From Acidibrevibacterium fodinaquatile (lineage in GTDB: Bacteria > Pseudomonadota > Alphaproteobacteria > Acetobacterales > Acetobacteraceae), in the NCBI RefSeq assembly GCF_003352165.1, contig NZ_CP029176.1, forward strand, positions 2,859,501 through 2,923,500: a stretch of 64,000 bases of DNA, in the 5' to 3' direction. Under the pieces are notes generated by a model. It saw nothing but the letters and a program-made list of their open reading frames with translations, made no database searches and was not told the DNA's origin. Shown piece after piece: positions 47,609 to 56,542 of the stretch; within the stretch, counting starts at the first letter, position 1, and every line of letters starts with the position of its first letter. Position numbers and translations under genes: made by a program.

Positions 47609-49181
47609 CGGTTTTCCCTTCTCGTAGTGTGGCGAGACGCTGCCAGGTCGGCTGGAGCGCGCGGTAAGCGTCCCGATAGAGCGGATAGAGGCGCGCATAG
47701 AGCGAAGCGAGTTCGCCATCGGCCGGCTCGCTCCGGCCAAGCCGCGGCGTGATCCAGCGCGCGGCGCAAGCGTCAAGGCTGGAATAGAGGCCAACCGAGA
47801 GCGCCGCGATCATCGCCGCCCCGGCCGCGCCCGCTTCGGGCTGCGCGATCACCCGCACCGGGCGGGCAAGGCAGGCGGCGAGGATCGCGCGCATCAGCGG
47901 CGATTTCGCGGCCCCGCCGGTGATGCGGATCTCGGGCGGCAGATCGCCCATCGCCGCGTAACAATCGCGCGCGGCGAAACCCAACCCCTCGAACACGGCG
48001 CGGGCGAGTTCCGCGATCCCGGCGCGCTGGTCAAAGCCGAACAGGGCGGCGCGCGCCGCCGGGTCGGTGAACGGGCCGCGTTCGCCAGCGGTCGAGATGA
48101 AGGGGTGAAACAGCATCGCCCCCGGCCGCGCCGCCGCCGCGGCCTCCCCGAGGCGGGCGGGAAGATCGGGCGGCGGCGCCCCGGCGAGGGCCGCGGCCTC
48201 GCCCACCAGCCGCGCCAGCCAGTCGATATTGAGGGTCGCCGCCATGTTGCTCTCGGCCTGCATCACCGCGCCGGGCACCGGAAAAACCATGCAATAGCCG
48301 GTCATCGCCGGGTTCGGCCGGACGTCCGCGGGCCGCATCGCGAGGCGAAGATGCATCCCGGTGCTGCCGAGGATCGAAACGCCGGCCTCGCCCGCGCCAT
48401 AGAGCCCGCCGCCAAGCGCCGTGCAGACGACATCGACATAGCCGAGAACGACGGGGAGGCCGGCGGGAAGGCCGATCGCCCGTGCCGCCGCCGGCGCCAA
48501 CCCATGCCATTGCCGCGTGCCGTCGACGATCGGCGGAAGCAGCCGGCGGCATGCGGTCAGCGCCAGCGCCTCCAGCACCGCCTCGGCATAGGCGCGCGTG
48601 CGCCAGTCGCCGAAGGTGAAGCAAGCTTCCGAAGGGTCGGCGGCGCGCATGCCGGTGAGGTTGAAATAGAGCCAGTCCTTGCAATGAAAAGCGGTCGCGC
48701 TGCGGGCCAGAATCTCCGGCTGGTGGCGGGCGAGCCAAAGGAGCTGGCTCGATTGCTGGCACGCGTTGAGCCCGCTGCCGGTATGGGCGAAGGCCCGGCG
48801 CGCGCCTTCGGTTTCGCGCAAGGCGGCGACGAGCGAGGCGGCGCGCGCATCGAGCCAGAGCCAGGCCGGCGCGACCGGCGCGCCATCGGCATCGGCGAGC
48901 CAGGTGCCATCGCCCTGGCCGGTCACCGCAAGGGCGGCGATCGCGCGGCCGGGCGGCAGGGCGGCGACCAGCTCGGCCAGCACCGCGACCGCATCCGTCC
49001 AGCTCTGCGCCATGTCCTGCTCGACGCCGCCGTCAGCGCGATGGCGCACGCGGTTGGGCCGGGCGCGGGCGGCGATCTGCTCGCCACTGTCGTCGAACGC
49101 CACCGCCTTGACCACCGAGGTGCCGGAATCGAGGGCGAGGAGCAACGGCGCCCCGCGCGAGGCGCTGGCATGGTCCGTCAT
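47601..49181 (-). CDS. FGGY carbohydrate kinase, erythritol-kinase-like (EryA type)
   Basis: A 526-aa kinase. LLALDSGTSVVKAVAFDDSG opens the protein. Blocks TGQGDGTWL, LWLDARAAS, HCKDWLYFNLTG and GYVDVVCTALGGG resemble what I remember of alphaproteobacterial erythritol kinases, rather than glycerol or xylulose kinases. It would phosphorylate a tetritol or a related polyol. It overlaps the ATPase gene upstream by 4 bases. The exact substrate needs an assay. Confidence 0.87.
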   Translation of the reverse strand: MTDHASASRGAPLLLALDSGTSVVKAVAFDDSGEQIAARARPNRVRHRADGGVEQDMAQSWTDAVAVLAELVAALPPGRAIAALAVTGQGDGTWLADADGAPVAPAWLWLDARAASLVAALRETEGARRAFAHTGSGLNACQQSSQLLWLARHQPEILARSATAFHCKDWLYFNLTGMRAADPSEACFTFGDWRTRAYAEAVLEALALTACRRLLPPIVDGTRQWHGLAPAAARAIGLPAGLPVVLGYVDVVCTALGGGLYGAGEAGVSILGSTGMHLRLAMRPADVRPNPAMTGYCMVFPVPGAVMQAESNMAATLNIDWLARLVGEAAALAGAPPPDLPARLGEAAAAARPGAMLFHPFISTAGERGPFTDPAARAALFGFDQRAGIAELARAVFEGLGFAARDCYAAMGDLPPEIRITGGAAKSPLMRAILAACLARPVRVIAQPEAGAAGAAMIAALSVGLYSSLDACAARWITPRLGRSEPADGELASLYARLYPLYRDAYRALQPTWQRLATLREGKTDA

Positions 49182-50257
49182 GGCGCCGCGAGCCCATGGC
49201 CGAGCGCCGCCCCACTCGCGCGATCGAAGAGATGGACGTCGCGCGGCGCGAAGCCGAAGGCGATCGCCTCGCCCATGCGCGCCGGAACCCGCCGATCGGC
49301 GACGGCGACGAGCAGCTGGCCGGCGAAATCAATGACCACATGCGCCTGATCGCCGAGCCACTGGTTGGAGGCGATGGTGCCATGGAGCGCGCCTTCGCCC
49401 AGCCGCAGCCGGTGCGGCCGCACGCCGAGGGCGATATCACCGGCGGGCAGCGCAATCCCCGGCGTTGCGATCGTGATCCCGGCCGCGCCGCCGAGGCGCA
49501 CGCCATCGCCGGCGGGCTCGGCTGCGAGCACATTCATCGGCGGCTCGCCGAGGAACGTCGCAACAAAGAGATTGGCCGGCCGTTCGCGCAGCGCGTCCGG
49601 CGTGCCATATTGCTGCAATTCGCCGCTTTCCATGACCGCGATCCGGTCGGCCATGGCATTGGCCTCGGTCTGATCATGGGTGACCAGCAGCGCGGTATAG
49701 CCGCGCTGTTTGATCAGCGCCTTCACCCGCCCGCGCAACACCGCGCGCAGTTGCGGCTCGAGCTGGCCCATCGGCTCATCGAGGAGGTGCAGATCGGCAT
49801 CGCGGGCAAGCGCGCGGGCGAGGCTCGCGCGCTGTTGCTGGCCGCCCGAGAGGCCGCCCGGGCGGCGGTCGAGAATATCCTCGATTTCGAGCAGAGCGGC
49901 GATTTCGCGCACCATGCGGGCGGCTTCCGCCCGGCTCCGCCGGCGCGCGAGGCCAAAGCCGATATTCTCGGCGACACTGAGCGGCGGATAGAGCGCATAG
50001 CCCTCGAACGCCATCGCAACGCCGCGCGCGGCCGGCGGCAGGCGCTCGATCCGCCGGCCGGCGAGCGTGATGCTGCCTTCCGTCACCGTCTCGAAACCAG
50101 CGATCATGCGCAAACAGGAGGTCTTGCCGCAGCCCGAGGAGCCGAGCAGGGCGACGATCTCGCCCTCGGCGACGGCGAGATCGAGCGCCCGCACCGCCTC
50201 CACCGCGCTTGCGCCGCGCCCGTAACGCTTGCTGAGGCCGGCAAGCAGCAGGCTCAT
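49178..50257 (-). CDS. Carbohydrate ABC transporter ATP-binding protein (catalytically complete partner)
   Basis: A 359-aa MalK/UgpC-type ATPase. Walker A GSSGCGKT is at residues 39-46, signature LSGGQ at 136-140, Walker B with D160-E161 and switch H194 in VTHD. The Q-loop glutamine is replaced by glutamate (AFEGYALYP, residue 85). A C-terminal TOBE-like regulatory domain follows from about residue 240. It pairs with the unequal ATPase encoded just upstream. Confidence 0.92.
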   Translation of the reverse strand: MSLLLAGLSKRYGRGASAVEAVRALDLAVAEGEIVALLGSSGCGKTSCLRMIAGFETVTEGSITLAGRRIERLPPAARGVAMAFEGYALYPPLSVAENIGFGLARRRSRAEAARMVREIAALLEIEDILDRRPGGLSGGQQQRASLARALARDADLHLLDEPMGQLEPQLRAVLRGRVKALIKQRGYTALLVTHDQTEANAMADRIAVMESGELQQYGTPDALRERPANLFVATFLGEPPMNVLAAEPAGDGVRLGGAAGITIATPGIALPAGDIALGVRPHRLRLGEGALHGTIASNQWLGDQAHVVIDFAGQLLVAVADRRVPARMGEAIAFGFAPRDVHLFDRASGAALGHGLAAP

Positions 50258-51354
50258 GCCGCTTTCTCCGCAACCGCCCGGCGGCGCGGGATGCGCTCGC
50301 CCGAACCGGCATCGAACAGCGACGCCATGGCCGCATCGGCGGAAAAGACCACGCTCTCGCCCGGCGCCGGCACCACCCCGCCGGCGACACTCGCGACGAT
50401 CTCCTCATCCCCGGCGGCCCGGAGCAGCACAACCATGCGTTCATGAAGCGGGGTCACGGCGACCACCTCGGCGGTGGCGCCGGTACCCTCGCGGGCAAGG
50501 GTGAGACTTTCCGGGCGCAGGCCGAGGAGGCACGGCTTTCCCGCCGCCGCCGGCGCGGCATCGAGCACGAGCCGCAGGCCGGCGATGTCGACGCGCAACC
50601 CGCCGGCATCGGCTTCCGGCCGGCACGCCAGGAGGTTCATCGGTGGGTCGCCAAATAGCCGCGCCACCGCGACATGGCTCGGCTGGTCATAGACCAGCTC
50701 CGGCGGCGCGCATTGCGCGATCACACCGCCGAGCAGCACCGCCACCCGGTCGCCAAGCGCCATCGCCTCGCGGTAATCCTGGGTGACATAGATCGTCGCC
50801 GCCGCGCGCTGGCGCAAAAGCCGCGGCAGTTCGAGGCGCATCTCATAGCGCAGCTTGGCATCGACATTGCGCAGCGGGTCGTCGAGCAGCAATCCGCGCG
50901 GCTCGCCGACGAGGGCGCGGGCGAGCGCGGTGCGCTGCTTCTGGCCATTGGAAAGGGCCCGCGGCGGATGGCTGAGCACGTGGTCGATGCGCAGAAGCTC
51001 GGCGACGGCGCGGACGCGGCGCGCGATTTCGGCCGGCGCGAGCCCGCGCGCGTGAAGCGGGCTCGCGATGTTCTCATAGGCCGTCATATGCGGATAAAGC
51101 GCGAAATTCTGGAACGCCATGCCGAGACTGCGCGCCTCCGGGCCGAGACCTGAGACGTCGCGCCCGTCGATCCGGATGATCCCCCTCGCCCCTGGCTCCA
51201 ATCCGGCGATGGCGCGGAGCAACACGGTTTTGCCGGCGCCGGACGGGCCGAACAGCACCAGCGTCTCGCCGGGCGCGACCGCGAGATCAACCCCGCGCAA
51301 GACGTCGTTGCGACCAAACCGCGCCGCGACCCCGCTGATCGCAAGACCGCTCAT
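50254..51354 (-). CDS. Carbohydrate ABC transporter ATP-binding protein with degenerate catalytic site
   Basis: A 366-aa MalK/UgpC-type ATPase. Walker A GPSGAGKT (36-43) and Q-loop FQNFALYP are normal. The signature is LSNGQ (134-138), Walker B ends LLLDDP (155-160) with Asp159 in place of the catalytic Glu, and the switch reads VTQD with Gln192 in place of His. It is therefore likely poor at hydrolysis alone. Glycerol and polyol importers of rhizobia also carry two ATPases. The C-terminus has a TOBE-like domain. Confidence 0.92.
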   Translation of the reverse strand: MSGLAISGVAARFGRNDVLRGVDLAVAPGETLVLFGPSGAGKTVLLRAIAGLEPGARGIIRIDGRDVSGLGPEARSLGMAFQNFALYPHMTAYENIASPLHARGLAPAEIARRVRAVAELLRIDHVLSHPPRALSNGQKQRTALARALVGEPRGLLLDDPLRNVDAKLRYEMRLELPRLLRQRAAATIYVTQDYREAMALGDRVAVLLGGVIAQCAPPELVYDQPSHVAVARLFGDPPMNLLACRPEADAGGLRVDIAGLRLVLDAAPAAAGKPCLLGLRPESLTLAREGTGATAEVVAVTPLHERMVVLLRAAGDEEIVASVAGGVVPAPGESVVFSADAAMASLFDAGSGERIPRRRAVAEKAA

Positions 51355-52196
51355 CCCTTGACCGCCCCGAGCGAAAGCCCCTCAACCAGCCAGCGCTGGG
51401 CATAGAGCGCGAGCGCCAGGGTGGGCAGGATGGAGAGAACGATCGCCGCCGCGATCTGGCCATATTGGATGCCAGAGGCGGTGACGAAGGCGAGCGCGCC
51501 GACCGTCACCGGCTGCTTGTCGGCAGACGCGAGGATCAGCGCGAAGACGAAATTGTTCCAAGCAAAAATGAAAGCGAGCAAACCCGCCGCCGCGATCCCG
51601 GGCCCGGCGAGCGGGATCGCGATCCGGGTGAAAGCCCGCCACCAGGAATGGCCGTCGACGCGATAGGCATATTCGATATCCGGGCTCGCATCCTCGAAAT
51701 AGCCGCGCACGATCCAGAGAATGAGCGGCAGGCAAATCAGCTGATAAACCCAGATCAGCCCGAGATAGGTGTCGTTGAGGCCGAGATCCTGAAAATAGAG
51801 TGCCAACGGCAGCAGCACCAGAAGCGGCGGCGCGAAGCGGAACGAGAGCATGGTGAAGGCGATATCTTCGCCGAGACGAAAGCGGAAACGCGCAAACGCA
51901 TAAGCCGCCGGCACGCCGAGCAACAAGGCAAGCAGCACCGAGACGCTGGAGAGCAGAACCGAGTTCCAGAGATTATGGAGGAACGTGATATCGAGCAGCC
52001 CGGCGGCGGTTTGCAGATGCCCCGAAATCAGCGCTGCGTAATTGGCGAGGGTCGGATGAAACACGAGGCTCGGCGGCAGATGCAGGATCTCTTCGTTGGT
52101 CTGAAACGACATCAACAGGATCCAGACGATCGGGAACAGGAAAAAGACCAGCACGAGGGTGATCGCGAAGGCGCGCAAGATCCTAGACAGTGCCAT
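51351..52196 (-). CDS. Carbohydrate ABC transporter permease (MalG type)
   Basis: A 281-aa inner-membrane permease. LVFFLFPIVWILLMSFQTNEEI is typical of MalG-type N-termini, six hydrophobic segments follow, and the EAA loop is EYAYRVDGHSWWRAFTRIAI. The ATG at 52196 gives the usual length and overlaps the other permease gene by 14 bases; a longer frame upstream is unlikely. It contacts one or both ATPases. Confidence 0.92.
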   Translation of the reverse strand: MALSRILRAFAITLVLVFFLFPIVWILLMSFQTNEEILHLPPSLVFHPTLANYAALISGHLQTAAGLLDITFLHNLWNSVLLSSVSVLLALLLGVPAAYAFARFRFRLGEDIAFTMLSFRFAPPLLVLLPLALYFQDLGLNDTYLGLIWVYQLICLPLILWIVRGYFEDASPDIEYAYRVDGHSWWRAFTRIAIPLAGPGIAAAGLLAFIFAWNNFVFALILASADKQPVTVGALAFVTASGIQYGQIAAAIVLSILPTLALALYAQRWLVEGLSLGAVKG

Positions 52197-53109
52197 GGGT
52201 GCGCTCCCGAAGCTTGAGCCATTGCTTGATGAAGACATTGGACAAGGCGTAGGTGACCGCCCAGAGCACGATCATCAGCGCCGCCGAGGTTCCGACGTTG
52301 GTGTATTGGAAGAAATCGAGATAGGCGCGGATCTGAAACAGCATCAGGGAATCGCCAGGCCCGCCCTGGGTCATCGCGTAAACGATATCGAATTGCTGGA
52401 TTGAATCGAGCAGGCGAAACAGCGTCGCGGTGACGATGTAAGGGGCGAGCATCGGCAGCGTGATCCGGAAGAAGACGAAGTGCGGTGGCACGCCATCGAG
52501 CATCGCCGCTTCGAATGGCTGCTTGGGCAGGCTGCGCAGGCCGGCCAGCAGCAAAACCATCATAAACGGCGTATAGACCCAGATATCGACGAGAACCACG
52601 GTGAACATCGCGCTGCCAGGCGCCGAGGCCCAGCGAAAATCATGGGCGCCGGCCTTGGCAACGAGCCAGCTCAGAACCCCGAAATTGGGGTTGGTCATCA
52701 GCTTCCACATCAAGGACGCGAGCGCCGGAGCGGTCATCAGCGGCAGCAAAAGGGCTACCGAGACGAAATTGTTAAAGCGCGTGCGCTCGCGAAGCAGCAG
52801 CGCGATGCCAAGCCCGAGCAGCAATTCAAGGCCGACCGTCGCCACCGCGTAGACCGCCGAGACCCGCACCGTCACCCAGAAATCGGGATCGCTCAGCATA
52901 TCGAGATATTGACCGAACCAGACGAACTCGCGCGCACCCGGCATGGCGAGATTGTAGCGCTGCAAGCTGTAATAGGCGGCGGTGAAAAACGGCACGAGAA
53001 TGCCGATACAAACCAAAAGTGCGGGCAGGCTCAACGCATAAGGCAGCACGCGCGGCAGGAGCGGCCGGCGGACTTGCGCAGCAAGGGTGGATCGGGATGC
53101 CTCTGACAT
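52183..53109 (-). CDS. Carbohydrate ABC transporter permease (MalF type)
   Basis: A 308-aa inner-membrane permease. LSLPALLVCIGILVPFFTAAY is the first helix, and the EAA loop is FEAAMLDGVPPHFVFFRITL. Six hydrophobic segments are visible. The gene starts 42 bases after the binding-protein stop and overlaps the partner permease. Confidence 0.92.
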   Translation of the reverse strand: MSEASRSTLAAQVRRPLLPRVLPYALSLPALLVCIGILVPFFTAAYYSLQRYNLAMPGAREFVWFGQYLDMLSDPDFWVTVRVSAVYAVATVGLELLLGLGIALLLRERTRFNNFVSVALLLPLMTAPALASLMWKLMTNPNFGVLSWLVAKAGAHDFRWASAPGSAMFTVVLVDIWVYTPFMMVLLLAGLRSLPKQPFEAAMLDGVPPHFVFFRITLPMLAPYIVTATLFRLLDSIQQFDIVYAMTQGGPGDSLMLFQIRAYLDFFQYTNVGTSAALMIVLWAVTYALSNVFIKQWLKLRERTHGTV

Positions 53110-53151
53110 GACAAAAGCGGGGAAGCGGCGCGCCGCCTCCCCACCCCTTCG

Positions 53152-54591
53152 TTAGCCGATGCCGGCTTGATGCAACTGGCGGTTCACGCTTTCGGCGAGC
53201 TTGTCGAGACCCTCATCGACGCTCACCTCACGCGCGACCATGCGTTGCAACGATGCCGCCCATTCGGTGGTGAGATTGAAAAACAGCGGCTGCGGCGTGA
53301 AATAGATTTTCGCATCCGGCGCGGTCTTTTCGTATTGATTGAGATAGCCGGGATAGGATTTGGCGATCCGCTCCTTGAAGTCGGCATCGCGCCAGACGCT
53401 GTTGCGCACCGGGTTGACGACGTCGTTCTTGCGCGCACCGAACAGGAGATGGTCGGTGCCAGAGGCCCATTGAATGAAGGTCCAGCCGGCATCTTTCTGT
53501 TTCGAAAAATTCGACATCGCGAGCGACCAGATCCAGACATTGGAGGTCGGCCCCGAGGCGGCGGGATTGGCGGCGAACGGCGCATAAGCGAGATGGCCGC
53601 GCTCGCGATTGTCGCCGCCGTTCATGAAATAGCCGAGAATATCGGCGTCATAGATCATCCCGGAAGCGCCGGCGCCGAGATCGGTGCCGACCTGATACCA
53701 GGTATAGGTCGCCCAATTCTTCGGGCCCGAGTCCTGGATCATCTGCACCCAAAGCTTATGGAACGCCTTCGATTCGGGCGTGTTCATCGCAGCCTTCAGC
53801 TTGCCACCCGTCATCGTGAAGTCGCGTTGGCCGTAATTCGTATAGGCGGAGAGGAAGCCGGGATGGATCGTCGCCCAGGAGCGGCTGCCGCGCACACCGA
53901 TGCCATAAGGGCCGCCCGCGTCCTTGGTGATCTTGGCAGCAGACGCCATCAGCTCTTCCATGTTGCGTGGCGGGCTCAGCTTGAGCTTGTCGAAAACCGT
54001 CTGATTGTAAGAGAGGTTATTGAGTTCGAAGCCCCACGGAATAGCCCATTGATGCGCCCCCGGCCCGCCGAGTTCAGCGCCAGGCTTGCCCGACCACGCG
54101 GTCGAGGCGCGCAGATTGGGGAGGATGTCGTCCCAATCATAGGTCGCCGCGGTCTTCGCCGGGTCCTTGAGATACTCATTGAAGTCGACGAGCCAGCCCG
54201 CCGGACCATATTGCCAGGTTTGATAGGCGCCGGTCATGAACACGTCATATTGCGTCGAGCGCGAGGAGAGTGCGGCAGTGACTTTGTCGAAATAGACATC
54301 TTCGGGGAAAATGTCATAGGTCACCTCCATGCCGGTGAGCGCCTTGAAATTGGCGAGATCGGCGATCATCGCATCGGCGTAGGGGTGCTTGTTGAGCAGC
54401 AGCCGGAGCTGCGTTCCCTTGTGCTTCTTCCAATCGAAATCCGCCGCGAGCGCGCCGGTCGCGGTCGCATTGAGCAGGCTCTCGGCGGTGCCGAACGCGA
54501 CGCCGAGCGCGGCCAAGCGCCGGATCAGGTCACGCCGACCGATCCGGCCGGCGACGAAGGCGCGCGCGAGGTCTTGCGCTTTCTCGTGCAT
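53152..54591 (-). CDS. Polyol/carbohydrate ABC transporter substrate-binding protein
   Basis: A 479-aa SBP_bac_1-type periplasmic protein. The N-terminus contains IGRRDLIRRLAALGVAFG, a twin-arginine-like signal, and the mature part begins near AADFDWKKH. DVFMTGAYQTWQYGPAGW and IPWGFELNNLSYNQ are in the ligand-binding region. AGGGGAG lies seven bases before the ATG at 54591, inside the tail of the regulator gene. It is the first transport gene of the operon. Confidence 0.9.
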   Translation of the reverse strand: MHEKAQDLARAFVAGRIGRRDLIRRLAALGVAFGTAESLLNATATGALAADFDWKKHKGTQLRLLLNKHPYADAMIADLANFKALTGMEVTYDIFPEDVYFDKVTAALSSRSTQYDVFMTGAYQTWQYGPAGWLVDFNEYLKDPAKTAATYDWDDILPNLRASTAWSGKPGAELGGPGAHQWAIPWGFELNNLSYNQTVFDKLKLSPPRNMEELMASAAKITKDAGGPYGIGVRGSRSWATIHPGFLSAYTNYGQRDFTMTGGKLKAAMNTPESKAFHKLWVQMIQDSGPKNWATYTWYQVGTDLGAGASGMIYDADILGYFMNGGDNRERGHLAYAPFAANPAASGPTSNVWIWSLAMSNFSKQKDAGWTFIQWASGTDHLLFGARKNDVVNPVRNSVWRDADFKERIAKSYPGYLNQYEKTAPDAKIYFTPQPLFFNLTTEWAASLQRMVAREVSVDEGLDKLAESVNRQLHQAGIG

Positions 54592-55592
54592 GAATAACTC
54601 CCCTTGGTTTGTTGGCGCGGTCCCGTCGGCTCGAGGAGCTGCCGCGCTGTCAGCTCATCGGTGATCAAGCCGCTCAGCACCTGGCGCGCGAGCACGGCCC
54701 GCAACGCCGCGACCTTGCTGGCGCCGCCGGCGACCCCGAGCACCTCCCGCCCCGCCATCGCATCGAGCGGCAAGGCGATCACCCGTTCGTGGAGATCAGT
54801 GTCGATTTCCCGGCCGGTGGCATCGAGATAGCGGCCGAGGACTTCGCCGACCGCCCCGCGCGCTTGCAACGCCGCCGCTTCGGCCGCGGAAACGATGCCG
54901 GTCTGGGGCAAAAAACTCTGCTCGCCGGCGACATCGCCGATCCCGACCAGATAGAGCGTCGCCTCGCGCGCCATCGCCATGGCTTGCGCGACCCCGCGCT
55001 GGCCCAGCAGCACCGCGCGATCGGCGGCGGAATTGGCGAAAAACGGCACCGGCAGAAGATAGGCTTCGGCGCCGGCTTTTTCGGCGAGCCGCAGGATCAC
55101 GTCGAAAGGCGTGGCGCTGGTCTGCCGCGGCACGCCGCCGAGCAGCGAGACGAAACGAAGATCAGGGCGCGAAAGGCGCGGCAGGTGATCGATGGCGGCG
55201 GCGAGGGTGCGGCCATGGCCAACCCCGATGACGCGATGGCGCCCGGCCTCGAGTTCATTCAGCAAGACCCCGGCCATGGCGATGCCGAGCGCGCGCAGCG
55301 GCAGCGCCTCCGGCGCAAGTGTCGGCACGACCCGGCAAAAGCGCAGGCCGAATTCCCGTATCAAATGCCGCTCCTGCTGCATGCAGCCGGCAATCGGCCC
55401 TTCGACGAAGACACGCACCGACCCGAGCCGGCTCGCCCGTGCCACCAGCCGATGCGCTTTCGCCGGCGCAACCATGAGGGCGGCGGCGACCTCGGACTGG
55501 GTCATGCCGCCGGCATAATAGAGCCATGCGGCACGCGTCGCGAGCGCGTCTTCCTGATCGGCGTCGGGGCTCTCGGTAGGTGCTGTTGCCAT
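54525..55592 (-). CDS. SorC/DeoR-type sugar-binding transcriptional regulator (EryD-like)
   Basis: A 355-aa regulator. The N-terminal helix-turn-helix is AWLYYAGGMTQSEVAAAL followed by VAPAKAHRLVARAS; the sugar-binding domain shows GHGRTLAAAIDHL, PFFANSAADRAVLL and GVAGGASKVAALRAVL. The conserved domain ends near LITDELTARQLL; about 35 extra residues follow and run 67 bases into the binding-protein gene. An ATG at 55643 would lengthen the N-terminus. It probably senses a phosphorylated polyol and controls the operon. Confidence 0.88.
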   Translation of the reverse strand: MATAPTESPDADQEDALATRAAWLYYAGGMTQSEVAAALMVAPAKAHRLVARASRLGSVRVFVEGPIAGCMQQERHLIREFGLRFCRVVPTLAPEALPLRALGIAMAGVLLNELEAGRHRVIGVGHGRTLAAAIDHLPRLSRPDLRFVSLLGGVPRQTSATPFDVILRLAEKAGAEAYLLPVPFFANSAADRAVLLGQRGVAQAMAMAREATLYLVGIGDVAGEQSFLPQTGIVSAAEAAALQARGAVGEVLGRYLDATGREIDTDLHERVIALPLDAMAGREVLGVAGGASKVAALRAVLARQVLSGLITDELTARQLLEPTGPRQQTKGSYSCTRKRKTSRAPSSPAGSVGVT

Positions 55593-55661
55593 CGGCGCTG
55601 AACGTTTCCCGGCATGGCGGCCCGAGCCACGAGACCCCGCCATCGGCAGGCGAGACCGCCA

Positions 55662-55694
55662 TGAAAAATTTTCTTTACGCTGAAAATATTTTCA
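55662..55694. promoter_or_regulatory. Tandem palindromes, candidate operators of the SorC-type regulator
   Basis: Two similar sites lie just upstream of the regulator gene: TGAAAAATTTTCT (55662-55674) and the perfect 14-base palindrome TGAAAATATTTTCA (55681-55694). Their centres are about 20 bases apart, roughly two helical turns. They are sharply AT-rich against the local background. The regulator or its operon is the likely target. Confidence 0.55.
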
Positions 55695-55810
55695 TTCGGC
55701 TTCCCGCCTGTCAAGCCCTTTCGCGCGCCAACGTCGCGCACGCCATGCCGCCATCCCGGCGCGCGAACACGACCCGCGCGTCGGGAGCGGCGTCGGGCGC
55801 CGCCGCGTGG

Positions 55811-56332
55811 CTATTTGAGGGCGGCGAGGCCGGCCTTGCAGGTGACGCCATCCTGCACCGACATCCCGCCTGAGCAACCGATGGCACCGATCAGCTTGCC
55901 GTCGCGGACCAGCGGAAAGCCGCCTTCGACGGCGATCGCGTCGTCAAGCGAGAGCACATAGGGGTGGCCGCCATCGGCGGCGTCCTGGAAAATTTTGGTC
56001 GCGCGGCGGTACAGGGCGGCGGTGCGGGCCTTGTGCTCGGAGACCGCAATCGAGGCCTGTTGGGTGTCGTCCATGCGCTCGAAATAGATCAGCTTGCCTT
56101 CCGGCCCGACCACCGAGATCGCCATTTTCCAGTGATGGCGCGCGGCCTCGGCCTCCGCCGCGGCGGCAAGCGTCTTGGCTTCGGCAAGGGTGATCGACGT
56201 GCCGTAGGGGAGATCGTAGGGCATTTGTTCGGGGACGCCGGCGGGAAGCGGGGCTTGCGCGCGGGCGCCGCCGGCGAGTGTCGCCAAGAGAGCGAGCAGG
56301 GAAAGGGCGGTTTTGCGGTTGATCGATGGCAT
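55811..56332 (-). CDS. Heme-binding/GlcG (HbpS-like) secreted protein
   Basis: A 173-aa exported protein. A Sec-type signal (residues about 1-25, ending GARAQA) precedes the GlcG/HbpS domain: ITLAEAKTLAAAAEAEA, VVGPEGKLIYFERMDD and GAIGCSGG are family blocks. Family members bind heme or small metabolites; the precise role is unclear. TTCCTCC-complement AGGAGG precedes the ATG at 56332. It stands alone, divergent from a MarR gene. Confidence 0.88.
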   Translation of the reverse strand: MPSINRKTALSLLALLATLAGGARAQAPLPAGVPEQMPYDLPYGTSITLAEAKTLAAAAEAEAARHHWKMAISVVGPEGKLIYFERMDDTQQASIAVSEHKARTAALYRRATKIFQDAADGGHPYVLSLDDAIAVEGGFPLVRDGKLIGAIGCSGGMSVQDGVTCKAGLAALK

Positions 56333-56542
56333 CTTTTTTCCTCCTGATTTTCACGCGCCGGCCCGGATGGGCAGCGCTTGGACCAAAATACTGTGCAGCG
56401 ATTTTACGGCACCAGCAATCGACCGTCGGCCATCGCGAGGGGACGCGCCGGCCGGCCGCGGTCATTCCGAAAGCGTTGCATCCGACCACAGAGGCTGCTA
56501 TCACGGGTCTGTGATTGCGCGTTGGTCTGGAGGCGAAGCGGC

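Noticed and set aside
53167-54597. A 476-codon open frame on the + strand
   Set aside because: Mirror of the polyol binding-protein gene, with no motifs of its own.
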